Below are positions 18,550 to 27,007 of a DNA stretch of 64,000 bases, piece by piece. The translations under genes were made by a program, and so were the position numbers. The stretch lies in assembly GCF_000419685.1 (NCBI RefSeq), contig NZ_ATTM01000004.1, positions 1-64,000 of the forward strand, read 5' to 3'. Below the pieces are notes generated by a model that saw only the letters and a program-made list of their open reading frames with translations, ran no database searches and was not told the DNA's origin. Source of the DNA: Flavobacterium antarcticum DSM 19726 (GTDB taxonomy: Bacteria > Bacteroidota > Bacteroidia > Flavobacteriales > Flavobacteriaceae). How positions within the stretch are numbered: the stretch's first letter is position 1; every line of letters starts with the position of its first letter.

Positions 18550-19347
18550 ATGCAAAAGATTTTCATTTTCATAATTACTCTTTTTCTTTCTGTAACTGTT
18601 TACGCTCAGGAATCTACAGCATCGGCGAATGTAACTACTTTCGAAATCTTTTCACCTGAATTAAATGTGCAAAAGAAAATATGGATTTATCTACCGAAAG
18701 ATTACGCAACTTCAACTAAAAAGTATCCAACAATTTATATGCATGATGCTCAAAATCTTTTTGACGCAAAGACTTCCTTCGTTGGCGAATGGGAAGCCGA
18801 TGAAACACTAAATAAAATGAATGCACAATTAATTGTGATTGGAATTGAACATGGAAATGATAAACGATTGGACGAACTGACACCCTATCAAAACGAGAAA
18901 TATGGCGGCGGAAATGGCGATAACTATTTAGAATTCATTGTAAAAACTTTGAAGCCAAAAGTCGACAGTATTTACAGAACAAAATCAAATCCCCGAAACA
19001 CAGCCATTTTTGGAAGTTCACTCGGTGGATTAATTTCGTTTTACGGCGTTTTGAAATATCCAGAAGTTTTTGGAAAAGCAGGAGTTTTTTCACCATCTTT
19101 TTGGTTTTCCGATGAAATTTATACGTTGATGGAACAATCGGAAACTACGAAAGCTAAAATTTTCTTTCTAAGTGGTGACAAAGAAAGTGAAACTATGGTT
19201 TCAGATTTAAAGAAGATGGAACGACTACTTGACCACAATCGCTGCTATTGTTTGAAATTGAATAAAACGGTAATTGTAAAAGAGGGCGAACATAATGAAA
19301 AGTTATGGAGAGAAAACTTTGAGCAAGCAGTGAAATGGTTGTTTTAA
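18550..19347 (+). CDS. Exported alpha/beta-hydrolase esterase (esterase D/Fes-like)
   Basis: The 265-residue protein has a signal peptide ending VTVYA-Q. The fold is that of the putative esterase family (PF00756): YPTIYMHDAQNLFD (about 54-67), the nucleophile elbow GSSLGG (about residues 156-161, Ser158), an acidic residue in SGDKESE, and the probable catalytic His in EGEHNEKLW near the C-terminus. Relatives include S-formylglutathione hydrolase, mycolyltransferases and siderophore esterases. The signal peptide points to an envelope substrate, possibly an acetyl or feruloyl ester or a siderophore. No siderophore genes are nearby. Confidence 0.8.
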   Translation: MQKIFIFIITLFLSVTVYAQESTASANVTTFEIFSPELNVQKKIWIYLPKDYATSTKKYPTIYMHDAQNLFDAKTSFVGEWEADETLNKMNAQLIVIGIEHGNDKRLDELTPYQNEKYGGGNGDNYLEFIVKTLKPKVDSIYRTKSNPRNTAIFGSSLGGLISFYGVLKYPEVFGKAGVFSPSFWFSDEIYTLMEQSETTKAKIFFLSGDKESETMVSDLKKMERLLDHNRCYCLKLNKTVIVKEGEHNEKLWRENFEQAVKWLF

Positions 19348-19380
19348 AACGAATAGTTTCTCGCTTACTTTTAAAAAATT

Positions 19381-19448
19381 ATCTCGCAAAGTCGCAAAAC
19401 CGCAAAGCAAGTGTATTCCAAATTTGCGTATCTGCGACTTTGCGAGAT
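19381..19448. repeat. Long palindrome built from CGCAAA/TTTGCG units
   Basis: Arms ATCTCGCAAAGTCGCA (19381-19396) and TGCGACTTTGCGAGAT (19433-19448) are perfect 16-bp complements. Inside is a nested CGCAAA (19401-19406) and TTTGCG (19423-19428). The structure lacks a T-run, so it is not a simple terminator. Similar 'cgcaaagtcgcaaag' elements are scattered in Flavobacterium genomes by recollection. Confidence 0.85.
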
Positions 19449-19551
19449 TAAAATTATAGGCGCTTTTTAAAATTAATCTTAAAAAGACAATATTAAATCA
19501 TCCTGTCTTTTTACTAAAAAATAAAAATTACCTTTACAAAAATTTTCCTTT

Positions 19552-20043
19552 ATGAATAATAACGATATTTTCAAAAAATTAAGAGTTGCATTACAATTGA
19601 GAGACGAACAAATTCTAGAGATTCTAGCTTTAGTAGATTTCCGTATGGACAAGCCAGAATTAAACGCACTTTTCAGAGCAGAAGACCATCCTAATTTTAT
19701 GGAATGTGGCGACCAAGTCTTGCGTAATTTTTTGAACGGATTGATTATTCATTTACGAGGAACAAAAGAAGAGCCTAAAAATGCGATGGATGTCATTTCT
19801 AAAAATCGCGACGAAGTAAATAATCGTGATCAATCGGCAAAGCCTAAAGCGACATCTACTGCTCCAAAAGGAAAACCTTCATCAAGTGGAAAACCATATT
19901 CGGCTAACAAGCCTTATTCTACTGGAAAGCCTTCATCTTCAACCGGAAAACCTGATGCTAAAAGCAGTAGTGCTCGACCTAAAAAGAAAGAGCCAAAAAT
20001 TGATGTCGTAGAAAAAGTACGTTATAAAAACGGAAAGAAATAA
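19552..20043 (+). CDS. DUF1456 (YehS-like) protein with a low-complexity basic tail
   Basis: The 163-residue protein starts NNNDIFKKLRVALQLRDEQI and continues to DHPNFMECGDQVLRNFLNGL. This corresponds to one DUF1456 repeat (about residues 2-67) and matches the C-terminal half of the two-repeat E. coli YehS. The other repeat is absent. From about residue 90 the protein is Ser/Pro/Lys/Gly rich with repeated GKP(S/Y)S motifs, ending KVRYKNGKK, suggesting a disordered, possibly RNA- or DNA-binding, tail. The domain's function is unknown. Confidence 0.75.
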   Translation: MNNNDIFKKLRVALQLRDEQILEILALVDFRMDKPELNALFRAEDHPNFMECGDQVLRNFLNGLIIHLRGTKEEPKNAMDVISKNRDEVNNRDQSAKPKATSTAPKGKPSSSGKPYSANKPYSTGKPSSSTGKPDAKSSSARPKKKEPKIDVVEKVRYKNGKK

Positions 20044-20053
20044 TCTATTCTCT

Positions 20054-20680
20054 TTGGATCATTCAAACCACGATTGGGCGTATTTAGAGAAATTCCGATT
20101 GGCAAATGAAAAACTAAAAGTATATTCGGACGAAAATCGGATTGTATTTATTGGCGATTCCATAATAGCGGGTTGGAATGAACATACTCTATTCAAAAAA
20201 AAACCGCATTATATAAATCGAGGCATTAACGGACAAACTACCGCACAGATTTTACATCGTTTTCAACTAGACGTAATTGATTTAAAACCAAAAGTTGCAG
20301 TTGTGTTAGTGGGCACCAACGATATTGCTGAAAACTGCGGTCCAATAACACTGGATGAAATAAAAGAAAATTTTAGATCGATCATTGATCTCGCTTTACA
20401 AAATAACATCAAAGTAATCTTATGTTCCATTTTACCGGTTTCTAAGTATTATTGGAATCCAAAAATCACTTCTTTTGAAAAAATAAGTGTTCTTAATGCA
20501 TTTTTAAAATCGTGTTCTAATAATAAAACGATCTCGTATCTTGATTTTTACCATCAATTTAAAAATGGTGATTTTATAAATACTAATTATTTTACTGATG
20601 GCGTTCACCCTAATTTGATTGGGTACACGCTCATGTCGTCGGTATTTATGAACCATTCAACGGAATTCCTACAGATTTAA
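20054..20680 (+). CDS. SGNH/GDSL-family hydrolase, TTG start
   Basis: The 208-residue cytoplasmic protein has the four SGNH blocks. Block I is FIGDSIIAGW (Ser about residue 36), block II is the Gly in NRGINGQTT, block III is VGTNDIAEN (Asn), and block V is DGVHPN (Asp/His near residue 185). No ATG precedes block I in frame after the upstream TAG at 20009, so the first usable start is TTG at 20054, eleven bases after the DUF1456 stop. The family includes lysophospholipases, acetylhydrolases and thioesterases. GTND and the length resemble platelet-activating-factor acetylhydrolase-like members; the substrate is unknown. Confidence 0.82.
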   Translation: MDHSNHDWAYLEKFRLANEKLKVYSDENRIVFIGDSIIAGWNEHTLFKKKPHYINRGINGQTTAQILHRFQLDVIDLKPKVAVVLVGTNDIAENCGPITLDEIKENFRSIIDLALQNNIKVILCSILPVSKYYWNPKITSFEKISVLNAFLKSCSNNKTISYLDFYHQFKNGDFINTNYFTDGVHPNLIGYTLMSSVFMNHSTEFLQI

Positions 20681-20755
20681 TTTTTAAAACTAGATTTTTT
20701 TGTACTTTTAGCATGTTTTTAGAATATCTAAAATATAATTTCCAACCTTTTGGCA

Positions 20756-23053
20756 ATGATCCAAACCTCTTTCTCCATTTTTGAAAAAAATATATCGCGT
20801 CCTGAAACGCTTTTCTTCATAGAAAATCGAGCTTTTGAGGGCTTTTGGATTTGGGATCTATTAGAAAAGTCGATTTACATCAATCAGCAATTTCTGAAGA
20901 AATTGGGTTATAAAAAGCCTCAGGATAAAGAGAACTTCACTATTGAGAAATTATTAAATTTAACGCACGGAAAACCACTTTTGACTCAGATTTTAGAAAA
21001 TTCTGATAACAAACTTACGTTGGAGTATTTTACAAGTGCAAGAGAACTAATCACTTTTGAAGTCGAATATTTAGCAGTAAAGGATTACTTAAATCGAGTT
21101 ACAGGTTACATTTTTGCAAACACTGAAATTTTAGGAATTGATCCTTCAAATAAAGACATCGAAAACCTTACCAATGAGTTATTTGCACAAAAAGAAATTT
21201 TCTCAGAATTAGAGAAAATTGCTGAAATTGGAGGTTGGGAAATTAACTTAAAAACCGGCGATATTACGTGGACAAAACAAGTCTATAAAATCCATGAGGT
21301 AGATGAAAGTTTTAATCCTCGCGTAGATGTTGGCCTTGATTTTTACTTTCCCGACGACAGAAGAAAAGTAGTAAGAGCATTGCAGGAAACAATTAAAAAA
21401 TCCAAACCTTTTGATTTAAACTGTCGCATTCTTACAGCTAAAAACAACATGAAATGGGTGCGTTGTTTTGGTAAAATTTTTAGAGATAGCGAAGGAAAAC
21501 CTGCAAAAATTATTGGTGTATTTCAAGACATTACAAAGCAACGGTTGCAGTCGGAAAAATTGCGAATTAGCGAAAACACCTTTCGTGGAAATTTCGAATA
21601 CGCTGCAATCGGTATGGCTATTTTGGATGAATATGGAACTTGGATTGAAGTGAACAAAAAGCTGTGCCAAATAGTAGGCTATAGTGCGGAAGAATTAAAA
21701 ACAAAAACTTTTCACGAGATTACCCATCCCGAAGATTTAGACGCCGATGTGAAATTATTAAATGATTTGGCCGACGGAACCATTGATAATTACCAACTTG
21801 ACAAACGTTATATTAACAAAAACGGAGCTATCATTCACGTTACTTTATCGGCTTCGGTTGTTAGAAATAACGACGGAACACCGTATCAATACACATATCA
21901 AATTGTAGATATTACTGCAAATGTTGAAGCTAAAAACAAATTAGAAACGGCTATTAAAAAACTAGAAGCTGTTTTTAACGCAAGTACGCAAGTCAGCATT
22001 GTAGCAACCGACAGAAAAGGATTAATCAAAAATTTCAATACTGGTGCTGAAAACCTGCTTGGTTATAAAGCTGCAGAAATGATTGGTATTCACACGGCGG
22101 ATTTTTTACATTCCGCAGTAGAAATTGAGACTCGAAAAGAGACGTTATCTTTAACTGATGAGGATACTGATTTTGAAGTATTTGCAAATTTAGTTGAAAA
22201 TGGTTTCGAAACTAGGGAATGGACATATACACACAAAGAAGGATATGAATTTCCCGTGCTTTTGACTGTGACGGAAATAGTAGAAAGTGGAGAAATTGTT
22301 GGTTACTTAGGTGTTGCTATCGATTTGACAGAAATTAAAAAAGTAGAACGAGAAATTACATCTCTGCTGGAAATTACAAAAGATCAAAATGAGCGACTGA
22401 AAAATTTTGCCCATATTGTTTCACATAATTTACGTTCACACGCTTCAAATTTCAAAATGTTACTCGAACTTTTAGTGCATGACCATCCTGAATTCAAAGA
22501 AAATGAATTTATTCTGTATTTGAAAACAGCTTCAAACGATCTGAAAGAAACGATTACACATCTAAATGAAGTGGTGCAATTAAATACAACGCTGATTGAA
22601 AATTTAGAAGTAGTCAATCTGCAAGATGTAGTAGAAATGAACATTAGAAATTTACAAGTGTTTGCAAATGAAAAGCAAGTTGTAATAGAAAACAATATTT
22701 CGAAAGGCGAAAAGGTATTGGGTATAACTGCTTACATAAGTAGTATTATTAATAATCTTTTGAGCAATGCAATCAAGTATTCAAAAGCGGAAGGAACAAA
22801 ATACGTCTCTTTAAACTGCTTATTAACTGAAGATTCACTTGAATTGATCATTTCTGATAACGGAATTGGAATAGATTTACAGAAGAATGGCGCAAAAATA
22901 TTTGGAATGTACAAAACATTTCACACGAACACCGATGCTCGAGGAATTGGCCTTTTTATTACAAAAAACCAAGTTGAAGCAATGGGTGGAAAAATAGAAG
23001 TAGAAAGTAAATTAAATCAGGGTACAACCTTTAAAATAACATTTAAGATTTGA
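20756..23053 (+). CDS. Multi-PAS sensor histidine kinase
   Basis: The product has 765 residues from the ATG at 20756 (a TTG two codons earlier is less likely). There are no signal peptide or membrane segments, so it is a soluble sensor. At least four PAS domains can be read: about 20-120, 145-265 (starting EIGGWEINLKTGDITW), 270-395 (FEYAAIGMAILDEYGTW) and 400-530 (TDRKGLIKNFNTGAENLLGY). The kinase core follows with the phospho-acceptor His557 in VSHNLRSHAS. The ATP-binding domain has LLSNAIKYSK (N box), DNGIGID (G1) and GIGLFITKNQ (G2). The signal is unknown. Its stop codon overlaps the start of the receiver gene, which is the likely partner. Confidence 0.9.
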   Translation: MIQTSFSIFEKNISRPETLFFIENRAFEGFWIWDLLEKSIYINQQFLKKLGYKKPQDKENFTIEKLLNLTHGKPLLTQILENSDNKLTLEYFTSARELITFEVEYLAVKDYLNRVTGYIFANTEILGIDPSNKDIENLTNELFAQKEIFSELEKIAEIGGWEINLKTGDITWTKQVYKIHEVDESFNPRVDVGLDFYFPDDRRKVVRALQETIKKSKPFDLNCRILTAKNNMKWVRCFGKIFRDSEGKPAKIIGVFQDITKQRLQSEKLRISENTFRGNFEYAAIGMAILDEYGTWIEVNKKLCQIVGYSAEELKTKTFHEITHPEDLDADVKLLNDLADGTIDNYQLDKRYINKNGAIIHVTLSASVVRNNDGTPYQYTYQIVDITANVEAKNKLETAIKKLEAVFNASTQVSIVATDRKGLIKNFNTGAENLLGYKAAEMIGIHTADFLHSAVEIETRKETLSLTDEDTDFEVFANLVENGFETREWTYTHKEGYEFPVLLTVTEIVESGEIVGYLGVAIDLTEIKKVEREITSLLEITKDQNERLKNFAHIVSHNLRSHASNFKMLLELLVHDHPEFKENEFILYLKTASNDLKETITHLNEVVQLNTTLIENLEVVNLQDVVEMNIRNLQVFANEKQVVIENNISKGEKVLGITAYISSIINNLLSNAIKYSKAEGTKYVSLNCLLTEDSLELIISDNGIGIDLQKNGAKIFGMYKTFHTNTDARGIGLFITKNQVEAMGGKIEVESKLNQGTTFKITFKI

Positions 23054-23442
23054 AAAAAATTGCCTTAACTTGTATTATTGACGACGATCCAATTTATATT
23101 TTTGGAACGCAACGTCTTATGAAAATTGCGAATTTCTGTGAAAGCTTTATGATTTTCAACAACGGAAAGAACGCAATCGAAACGCTCGAGAAAATCATCT
23201 TAGCCGAAGGAACTTTGCCTGACTTGATCTTATTGGATTTAAATATGCCTATTATGGACGGCTGGGAATTTCTCGACGAATTCATTAAAATCCCTTGCAA
23301 ACAGAAAATCACAATATACATCATCACATCATCAATTGACAATGCTGATATTGAAAAAGCAAAAACGTATTCTAACGTCAGCAATTATATTCTAAAACCA
23401 GTAACGGTTGACGGGTTAAAAGCAATTATGGAAGAAGTATAA
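23050..23442 (+). CDS. Single-domain response regulator, TTG start overlapping the kinase stop
   Basis: This is a 130-residue CheY-like receiver with no output domain. The acidic pocket is IIDDDP near the N-terminus, the phospho-acceptor is Asp63 in LILLDLNMP, the conserved Thr/Ser is in ITSS, and the Lys is in ILKPVT. The TTG at 23050 shares bases with the TGA of the kinase gene (TTGA). No ATG is available before the first conserved block, so translational coupling is likely. It is presumably the phosphorylation target of the upstream kinase and acts by protein contact. Confidence 0.9.
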   Translation: MKKIALTCIIDDDPIYIFGTQRLMKIANFCESFMIFNNGKNAIETLEKIILAEGTLPDLILLDLNMPIMDGWEFLDEFIKIPCKQKITIYIITSSIDNADIEKAKTYSNVSNYILKPVTVDGLKAIMEEV

Positions 23443-23457
23443 CTCAACAAATCGTAT

Positions 23458-24033
23458 ATGCAACTTGTTTTCGCTTCAAACAACCTCCATAAAATAGAGG
23501 AAATTCAGAATTTAGTTGGTTCTGAAATCCAAATCTTAAGTTTAAAAGACATTGGATGCTTCGAAGATATTCCAGAAACTGCGGAAACCATTGAGGGAAA
23601 CGCCATACTAAAAGCTGATTATGTAACTGAAAAGTATGGTTACAACTGCTTTGCTGATGATTCAGGACTGGAAGTGGACTATTTAAATGGCGCTCCAGGA
23701 GTATATTCTGCACGATTTGCTGGAGAACAAAAAAACGACCAGGATAATATTGATAAAGTTTTAAAAGAACTAAAAGACGTTCAAAACAGGAAGGCAAATT
23801 TTAAAACGGTAATTGCGCTAAACTTAAATGACGAACAAAAATTATTTACTGGAATAATTGACGGCAATATTACCACTACACAGAAAGGAAATCAAGGATT
23901 TGGCTACGACCCTATTTTCCAACCTACTAAATACGAAATTACCTTTGCTGAAATGGATCAAAAAGAAAAATCAGCAATAAGTCACCGTGGTCAAGCGGTG
24001 TCACAATTATTATCTTTTTTAAGCGGAAAATAA
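23458..24033 (+). CDS. rdgB: XTP/dITP pyrophosphatase (Ham1/RdgB)
   Basis: It hydrolyses non-canonical purine nucleotides (ITP, dITP, XTP) to monophosphates, keeping them out of DNA and RNA. The 191-residue product starts MQLVFASNNLHKIEEIQ. Family blocks are FADDSGLEVDYLNGAPGVYS (about residues 65-84), GFGYDPIF (about 149-156) and SHRGQA (about 176-181). It is 15 bases downstream of the receiver gene and probably in the same transcript, although the functions are unrelated. Confidence 0.95.
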   Translation: MQLVFASNNLHKIEEIQNLVGSEIQILSLKDIGCFEDIPETAETIEGNAILKADYVTEKYGYNCFADDSGLEVDYLNGAPGVYSARFAGEQKNDQDNIDKVLKELKDVQNRKANFKTVIALNLNDEQKLFTGIIDGNITTTQKGNQGFGYDPIFQPTKYEITFAEMDQKEKSAISHRGQAVSQLLSFLSGK

Positions 24034-24185
24034 TCTAATTTACCGTAGAGAAAGTAAAATTCCAACTTAAAATGCACCGCTAAAAGTACACTTAGAAAGT
24101 TAACGCAGTCATAATTTATTGATAATCAATTACTAGTATTGCAATAAAACTTAAATTAACATTAGCAATTCAGAAATATTTGCTG

Positions 24186-24193
24186 TACTTTTG
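24186..24193 (+). promoter_or_regulatory. Putative -7 box of the DEAD-box helicase gene
   Basis: TACTTTTG matches TAnnTTTG. It lies 21 bases before the ATG at 24215 and overlaps an upstream TTG that therefore should not be the start. Confidence 0.5.
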
Positions 24194-24214
24194 CAAAATA
24201 TTTTAAAATACTAT

Positions 24215-26152
24215 ATGAATAAATTTGAACAATTAGGATTGAGTGAATCGTTACTGAAGGCGATTATCGATCTAGGATTTGAAAATCCGACTGAAGTACA
24301 GGAGAAAGCGATTCCCCTATTATTGGAAAAGGACACTGATATGGTTGCGTTAGCTCAAACGGGTACTGGGAAAACGGCAGCTTTTGGTTTTCCACTTATA
24401 CAAAAAATTGATGCTGACAACAGAAGTACACAAGCATTAATCTTATCGCCAACACGCGAACTTTGCTTGCAAATTACAAACGGAATTAAAGATTACTCTA
24501 AGTACGAAAAAAACATCAACGTTGTTGCTGTTTATGGTGGTGCTAGTATCTCTGATCAAGCCCGCGAAATCAAGAGAGGTGCACAAATTATTGTTGCCAC
24601 TCCAGGTAGAATGCAAGATATGATCAACCGTGGATTAGTTGATATTTCAAAAATTAACTATTGCGTTCTTGATGAGGCAGATGAAATGTTGAACATGGGT
24701 TTCTACGAAGATATCGTAAACATCCTTTCCACTTCGCCTGACGAAAAAAGCACTTGGTTGTTTTCAGCTACAATGCCGCAAGAAGTTGCACGAATTGCAA
24801 AACAATTCATGCATGATCCAATTGAAATCACTGTTGGAACTAAAAACTCTGGTTCGTCTACCGTTTCTCACGAATTTTACTTAGTAAATGCACGTGATCG
24901 TTACGAAGCTTTGAAACGTTTAGCTGATGCGAATCCAGACATTTTCTCCGTAGTTTTCTGTCGTACAAAACGGGACACACAAGCTGTTGCAGAAAAATTA
25001 ATTGAAGATGGTTATAGTGCTGCAGCTTTGCACGGTGATTTATCACAAGCACAAAGAGACGGTGTAATGAAATCGTTTAGAGGTCATCAAATCCAAATGC
25101 TTGTTGCAACTGATGTTGCTGCTCGTGGAATTGACGTTGATAATATTACTCACGTAGTTAATTACCAACTGCCAGACGAAATTGAAATTTACAACCACCG
25201 TTCTGGTCGTACAGGTCGTGCAGGAAAATTAGGAACTTCTATCGTTATTGTAACGAAAAGTGAGTTGCGTAAAATTTCTTCGATCGAGCGTACAATCAAA
25301 CAGAAATTCGAAGAGAAAACGATTCCTTCTGGAATTGAAATCTGCGAAATTCAGTTGTTACACTTAGCAAATAAAATTAAGGATACAGAGGTTGATAGCG
25401 AAATTAATCCGTACTTACCAACAATTAACAGCGTTCTTGAAGACCTGACTAAAGAAGAGTTGATTAAGAAAATGGTTTCTGTTGAATTTAATCGTTTTAT
25501 CAATTACTACAAGAAATCTCGTGACTTGTCAAATCAATCAGCTGGTCCTCGCGAAGAACGTGGAGATCGTCCGATGAGTAATTCTGACGCAGTTCGTTAT
25601 TTCGTAAACATCGGTTCAAGAGACAATTTTGACTGGATGCAATTGAAAGATTTCCTGAAAGAAACATTAGATTTAGGTCGTGATGACGTTTATAAAGTAG
25701 ACGTTAAAGAAGGTTTCTCTTTCTTTAATACGGATGCGGAACACTCTGATAAAGTAATGGAGATTTTGAATAACACGCAGATTGAAGGACGCAGAATCAA
25801 CGTTGAAATCTCTAAAAATGATGGTGGCGGAAGACGTGACCATAACAATAGAGGTGGATCTGGCGGTGGAAGATCAGGTGGCGAAAGAAGTTCTGGCGGC
25901 AGAAGTTCTGGAGGATTTGGTCCAAGACGTGAAGGTTCTGGTGGTGGCGGATTTGGTGCAAAACGCGAAGGTGGTTTCAGAAGTGAAAGATCTGGCGGTT
26001 CATCAGAAGGTGGATTTGGAAGAAGAAGTGCTGCTCCAAGAAGAGAAGGTTCATCTGACAGAGCTCCAAGAACTGAAAGTTCAGACAGAGCGCCAAGACG
26101 TTCAGAAAGTTTCGGTGATTCTGATAGACCAAGAAGACCAAGAAAAAGCTAA
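24215..26152 (+). CDS. deaD: DEAD-box RNA helicase (DeaD/CsdA-like)
   Basis: The product has 645 residues from MNKFEQLGLS. Core motifs are the Q motif FENPTEVQEKAIP, Walker A AQTGTGKT (about 47-54), PTRELCLQ, DEAD in CVLDEADEMLN (about 155), SAT, and the domain-2 motifs VATDVAARGID and HRSGRTGRAG. A DbpA-type RNA-binding domain follows (about 440-540, including RYFVNIGSRDNFDW and VDVKEGFSFF). The last 100 residues are a Gly/Arg/Ser-rich tail with repeated RSGG, RREGSGGG and RAPR units that should bind RNA. Such proteins remodel rRNA and mRNA, particularly in the cold. It is monocistronic. Confidence 0.93.
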   Translation: MNKFEQLGLSESLLKAIIDLGFENPTEVQEKAIPLLLEKDTDMVALAQTGTGKTAAFGFPLIQKIDADNRSTQALILSPTRELCLQITNGIKDYSKYEKNINVVAVYGGASISDQAREIKRGAQIIVATPGRMQDMINRGLVDISKINYCVLDEADEMLNMGFYEDIVNILSTSPDEKSTWLFSATMPQEVARIAKQFMHDPIEITVGTKNSGSSTVSHEFYLVNARDRYEALKRLADANPDIFSVVFCRTKRDTQAVAEKLIEDGYSAAALHGDLSQAQRDGVMKSFRGHQIQMLVATDVAARGIDVDNITHVVNYQLPDEIEIYNHRSGRTGRAGKLGTSIVIVTKSELRKISSIERTIKQKFEEKTIPSGIEICEIQLLHLANKIKDTEVDSEINPYLPTINSVLEDLTKEELIKKMVSVEFNRFINYYKKSRDLSNQSAGPREERGDRPMSNSDAVRYFVNIGSRDNFDWMQLKDFLKETLDLGRDDVYKVDVKEGFSFFNTDAEHSDKVMEILNNTQIEGRRINVEISKNDGGGRRDHNNRGGSGGGRSGGERSSGGRSSGGFGPRREGSGGGGFGAKREGGFRSERSGGSSEGGFGRRSAAPRREGSSDRAPRTESSDRAPRRSESFGDSDRPRRPRKS

Positions 26153-26172
26153 GAAAATTAGTTAATTTTCTT
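26151..26172 (+). terminator. Possible AT-rich terminator of the helicase gene
   Basis: AAGAAAATTA (26151-26160) pairs with TAATTTTCTT (26163-26172) immediately after the stop codon. It has no GC-rich base, so it is weak as a terminator. Confidence 0.35.
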
Positions 26173-26238
26173 ATAATTATAGGCAAACTGCAAGATTGTT
26201 TCAACTGTTTTACTACTTTTAAGGTTTTAAAATCAGTC

Positions 26239-27006
26239 ATGAAATATCTTGCAGTTTTCTTTTTTACTTTCGTTTCTAACTTCCTTTTTGCTCAACAAAA
26301 AGAAGACAGTGCAATCATCAAAGGAGTCATTAAAGATGATACTTCAGGATTGGTTATTTCCAGCGTAAATGTTATAAATGTCAATACCGTAAAAGGTGTT
26401 GTAACTAACGATCAGGGTGAATTTTCTCTTATGGCTTTCGCCAATGACACCCTTCACATTTCACTTCTTGGCTATAAATCCATAAAAGTAAAAGTGACAA
26501 ACGACTGGATTAAAAATAAATCAACTACCATCCAACTGACACAAAAAGCGTATGCTTTGGAAGAAGTAGTTGTTCGTCAGTATGTATTGACAGGTTATTT
26601 AGAAATTGACGCGAAGTTAATTCCAACAAGAGAAAATTACCGATACAGTATTTCAGGACTTCCTGAAGGTTATGAAGCAGGAGAATATTCGCCAAATGCT
26701 TTTGGTAGAGTTTTGGGATCAATCTTCAATCCGGCTGATATGTTGTACAATTTTTTTGGAAAGAAACCCAAAGAACTTAGGCGTTTGAAGGAGATGAAGA
26801 AAGACGATACGGTTAAAAATCTTTTGGCTTCCAAATTTGACCGCGAAACAATTTCAGCACTCTTAGGCGTTACGAAATCTGAAATCGCCGAAATCATGGA
26901 ACGTTGCAACTATTCAGAAGCTTTTGTAAAAACGGCTAATGATTTGCAAATCATGGATGCAATTAGTGCGTGTTACGAAGAATATAAAATTCTGAAAAGG
27001 AAGTAA
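26239..27006 (+). CDS. Carboxypeptidase-regulatory-like domain protein
   Basis: The 255-residue protein has a signal peptide ending NFLFA-QQ. Residues about 28-110 form a CarboxypepD_reg-like beta-sandwich: IIKGVIKDDTSGLVISSVNV, GVVTNDQGEFSL, and LHISLLGYKSIKVKV. This domain is typical at the N-terminus of TonB-dependent outer-membrane proteins of Bacteroidota. Here it is followed not by a barrel but by about 140 residues of helical sequence of unknown fold (GEYSPNAFGRVLGSIFNPAD, ETISALLGVTKSEIAEIMER). It is probably periplasmic. The function is unknown; the gene is convergent with trmH. Confidence 0.7.
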   Translation: MKYLAVFFFTFVSNFLFAQQKEDSAIIKGVIKDDTSGLVISSVNVINVNTVKGVVTNDQGEFSLMAFANDTLHISLLGYKSIKVKVTNDWIKNKSTTIQLTQKAYALEEVVVRQYVLTGYLEIDAKLIPTRENYRYSISGLPEGYEAGEYSPNAFGRVLGSIFNPADMLYNFFGKKPKELRRLKEMKKDDTVKNLLASKFDRETISALLGVTKSEIAEIMERCNYSEAFVKTANDLQIMDAISACYEEYKILKRK

Positions 27007-27007
27007 T

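Noticed and set aside
20003..20056. Upstream ATG as start of the SGNH hydrolase
   Set aside because: It is in frame but followed by TCG TAG, so translation would stop after two codons; TTG at 20054 is preferred.
24191..24214. TTG start of the DEAD-box helicase
   Set aside because: This codon lies within the -7 promoter element TACTTTTG; the ATG at 24215 matches the normal helicase N-terminus.
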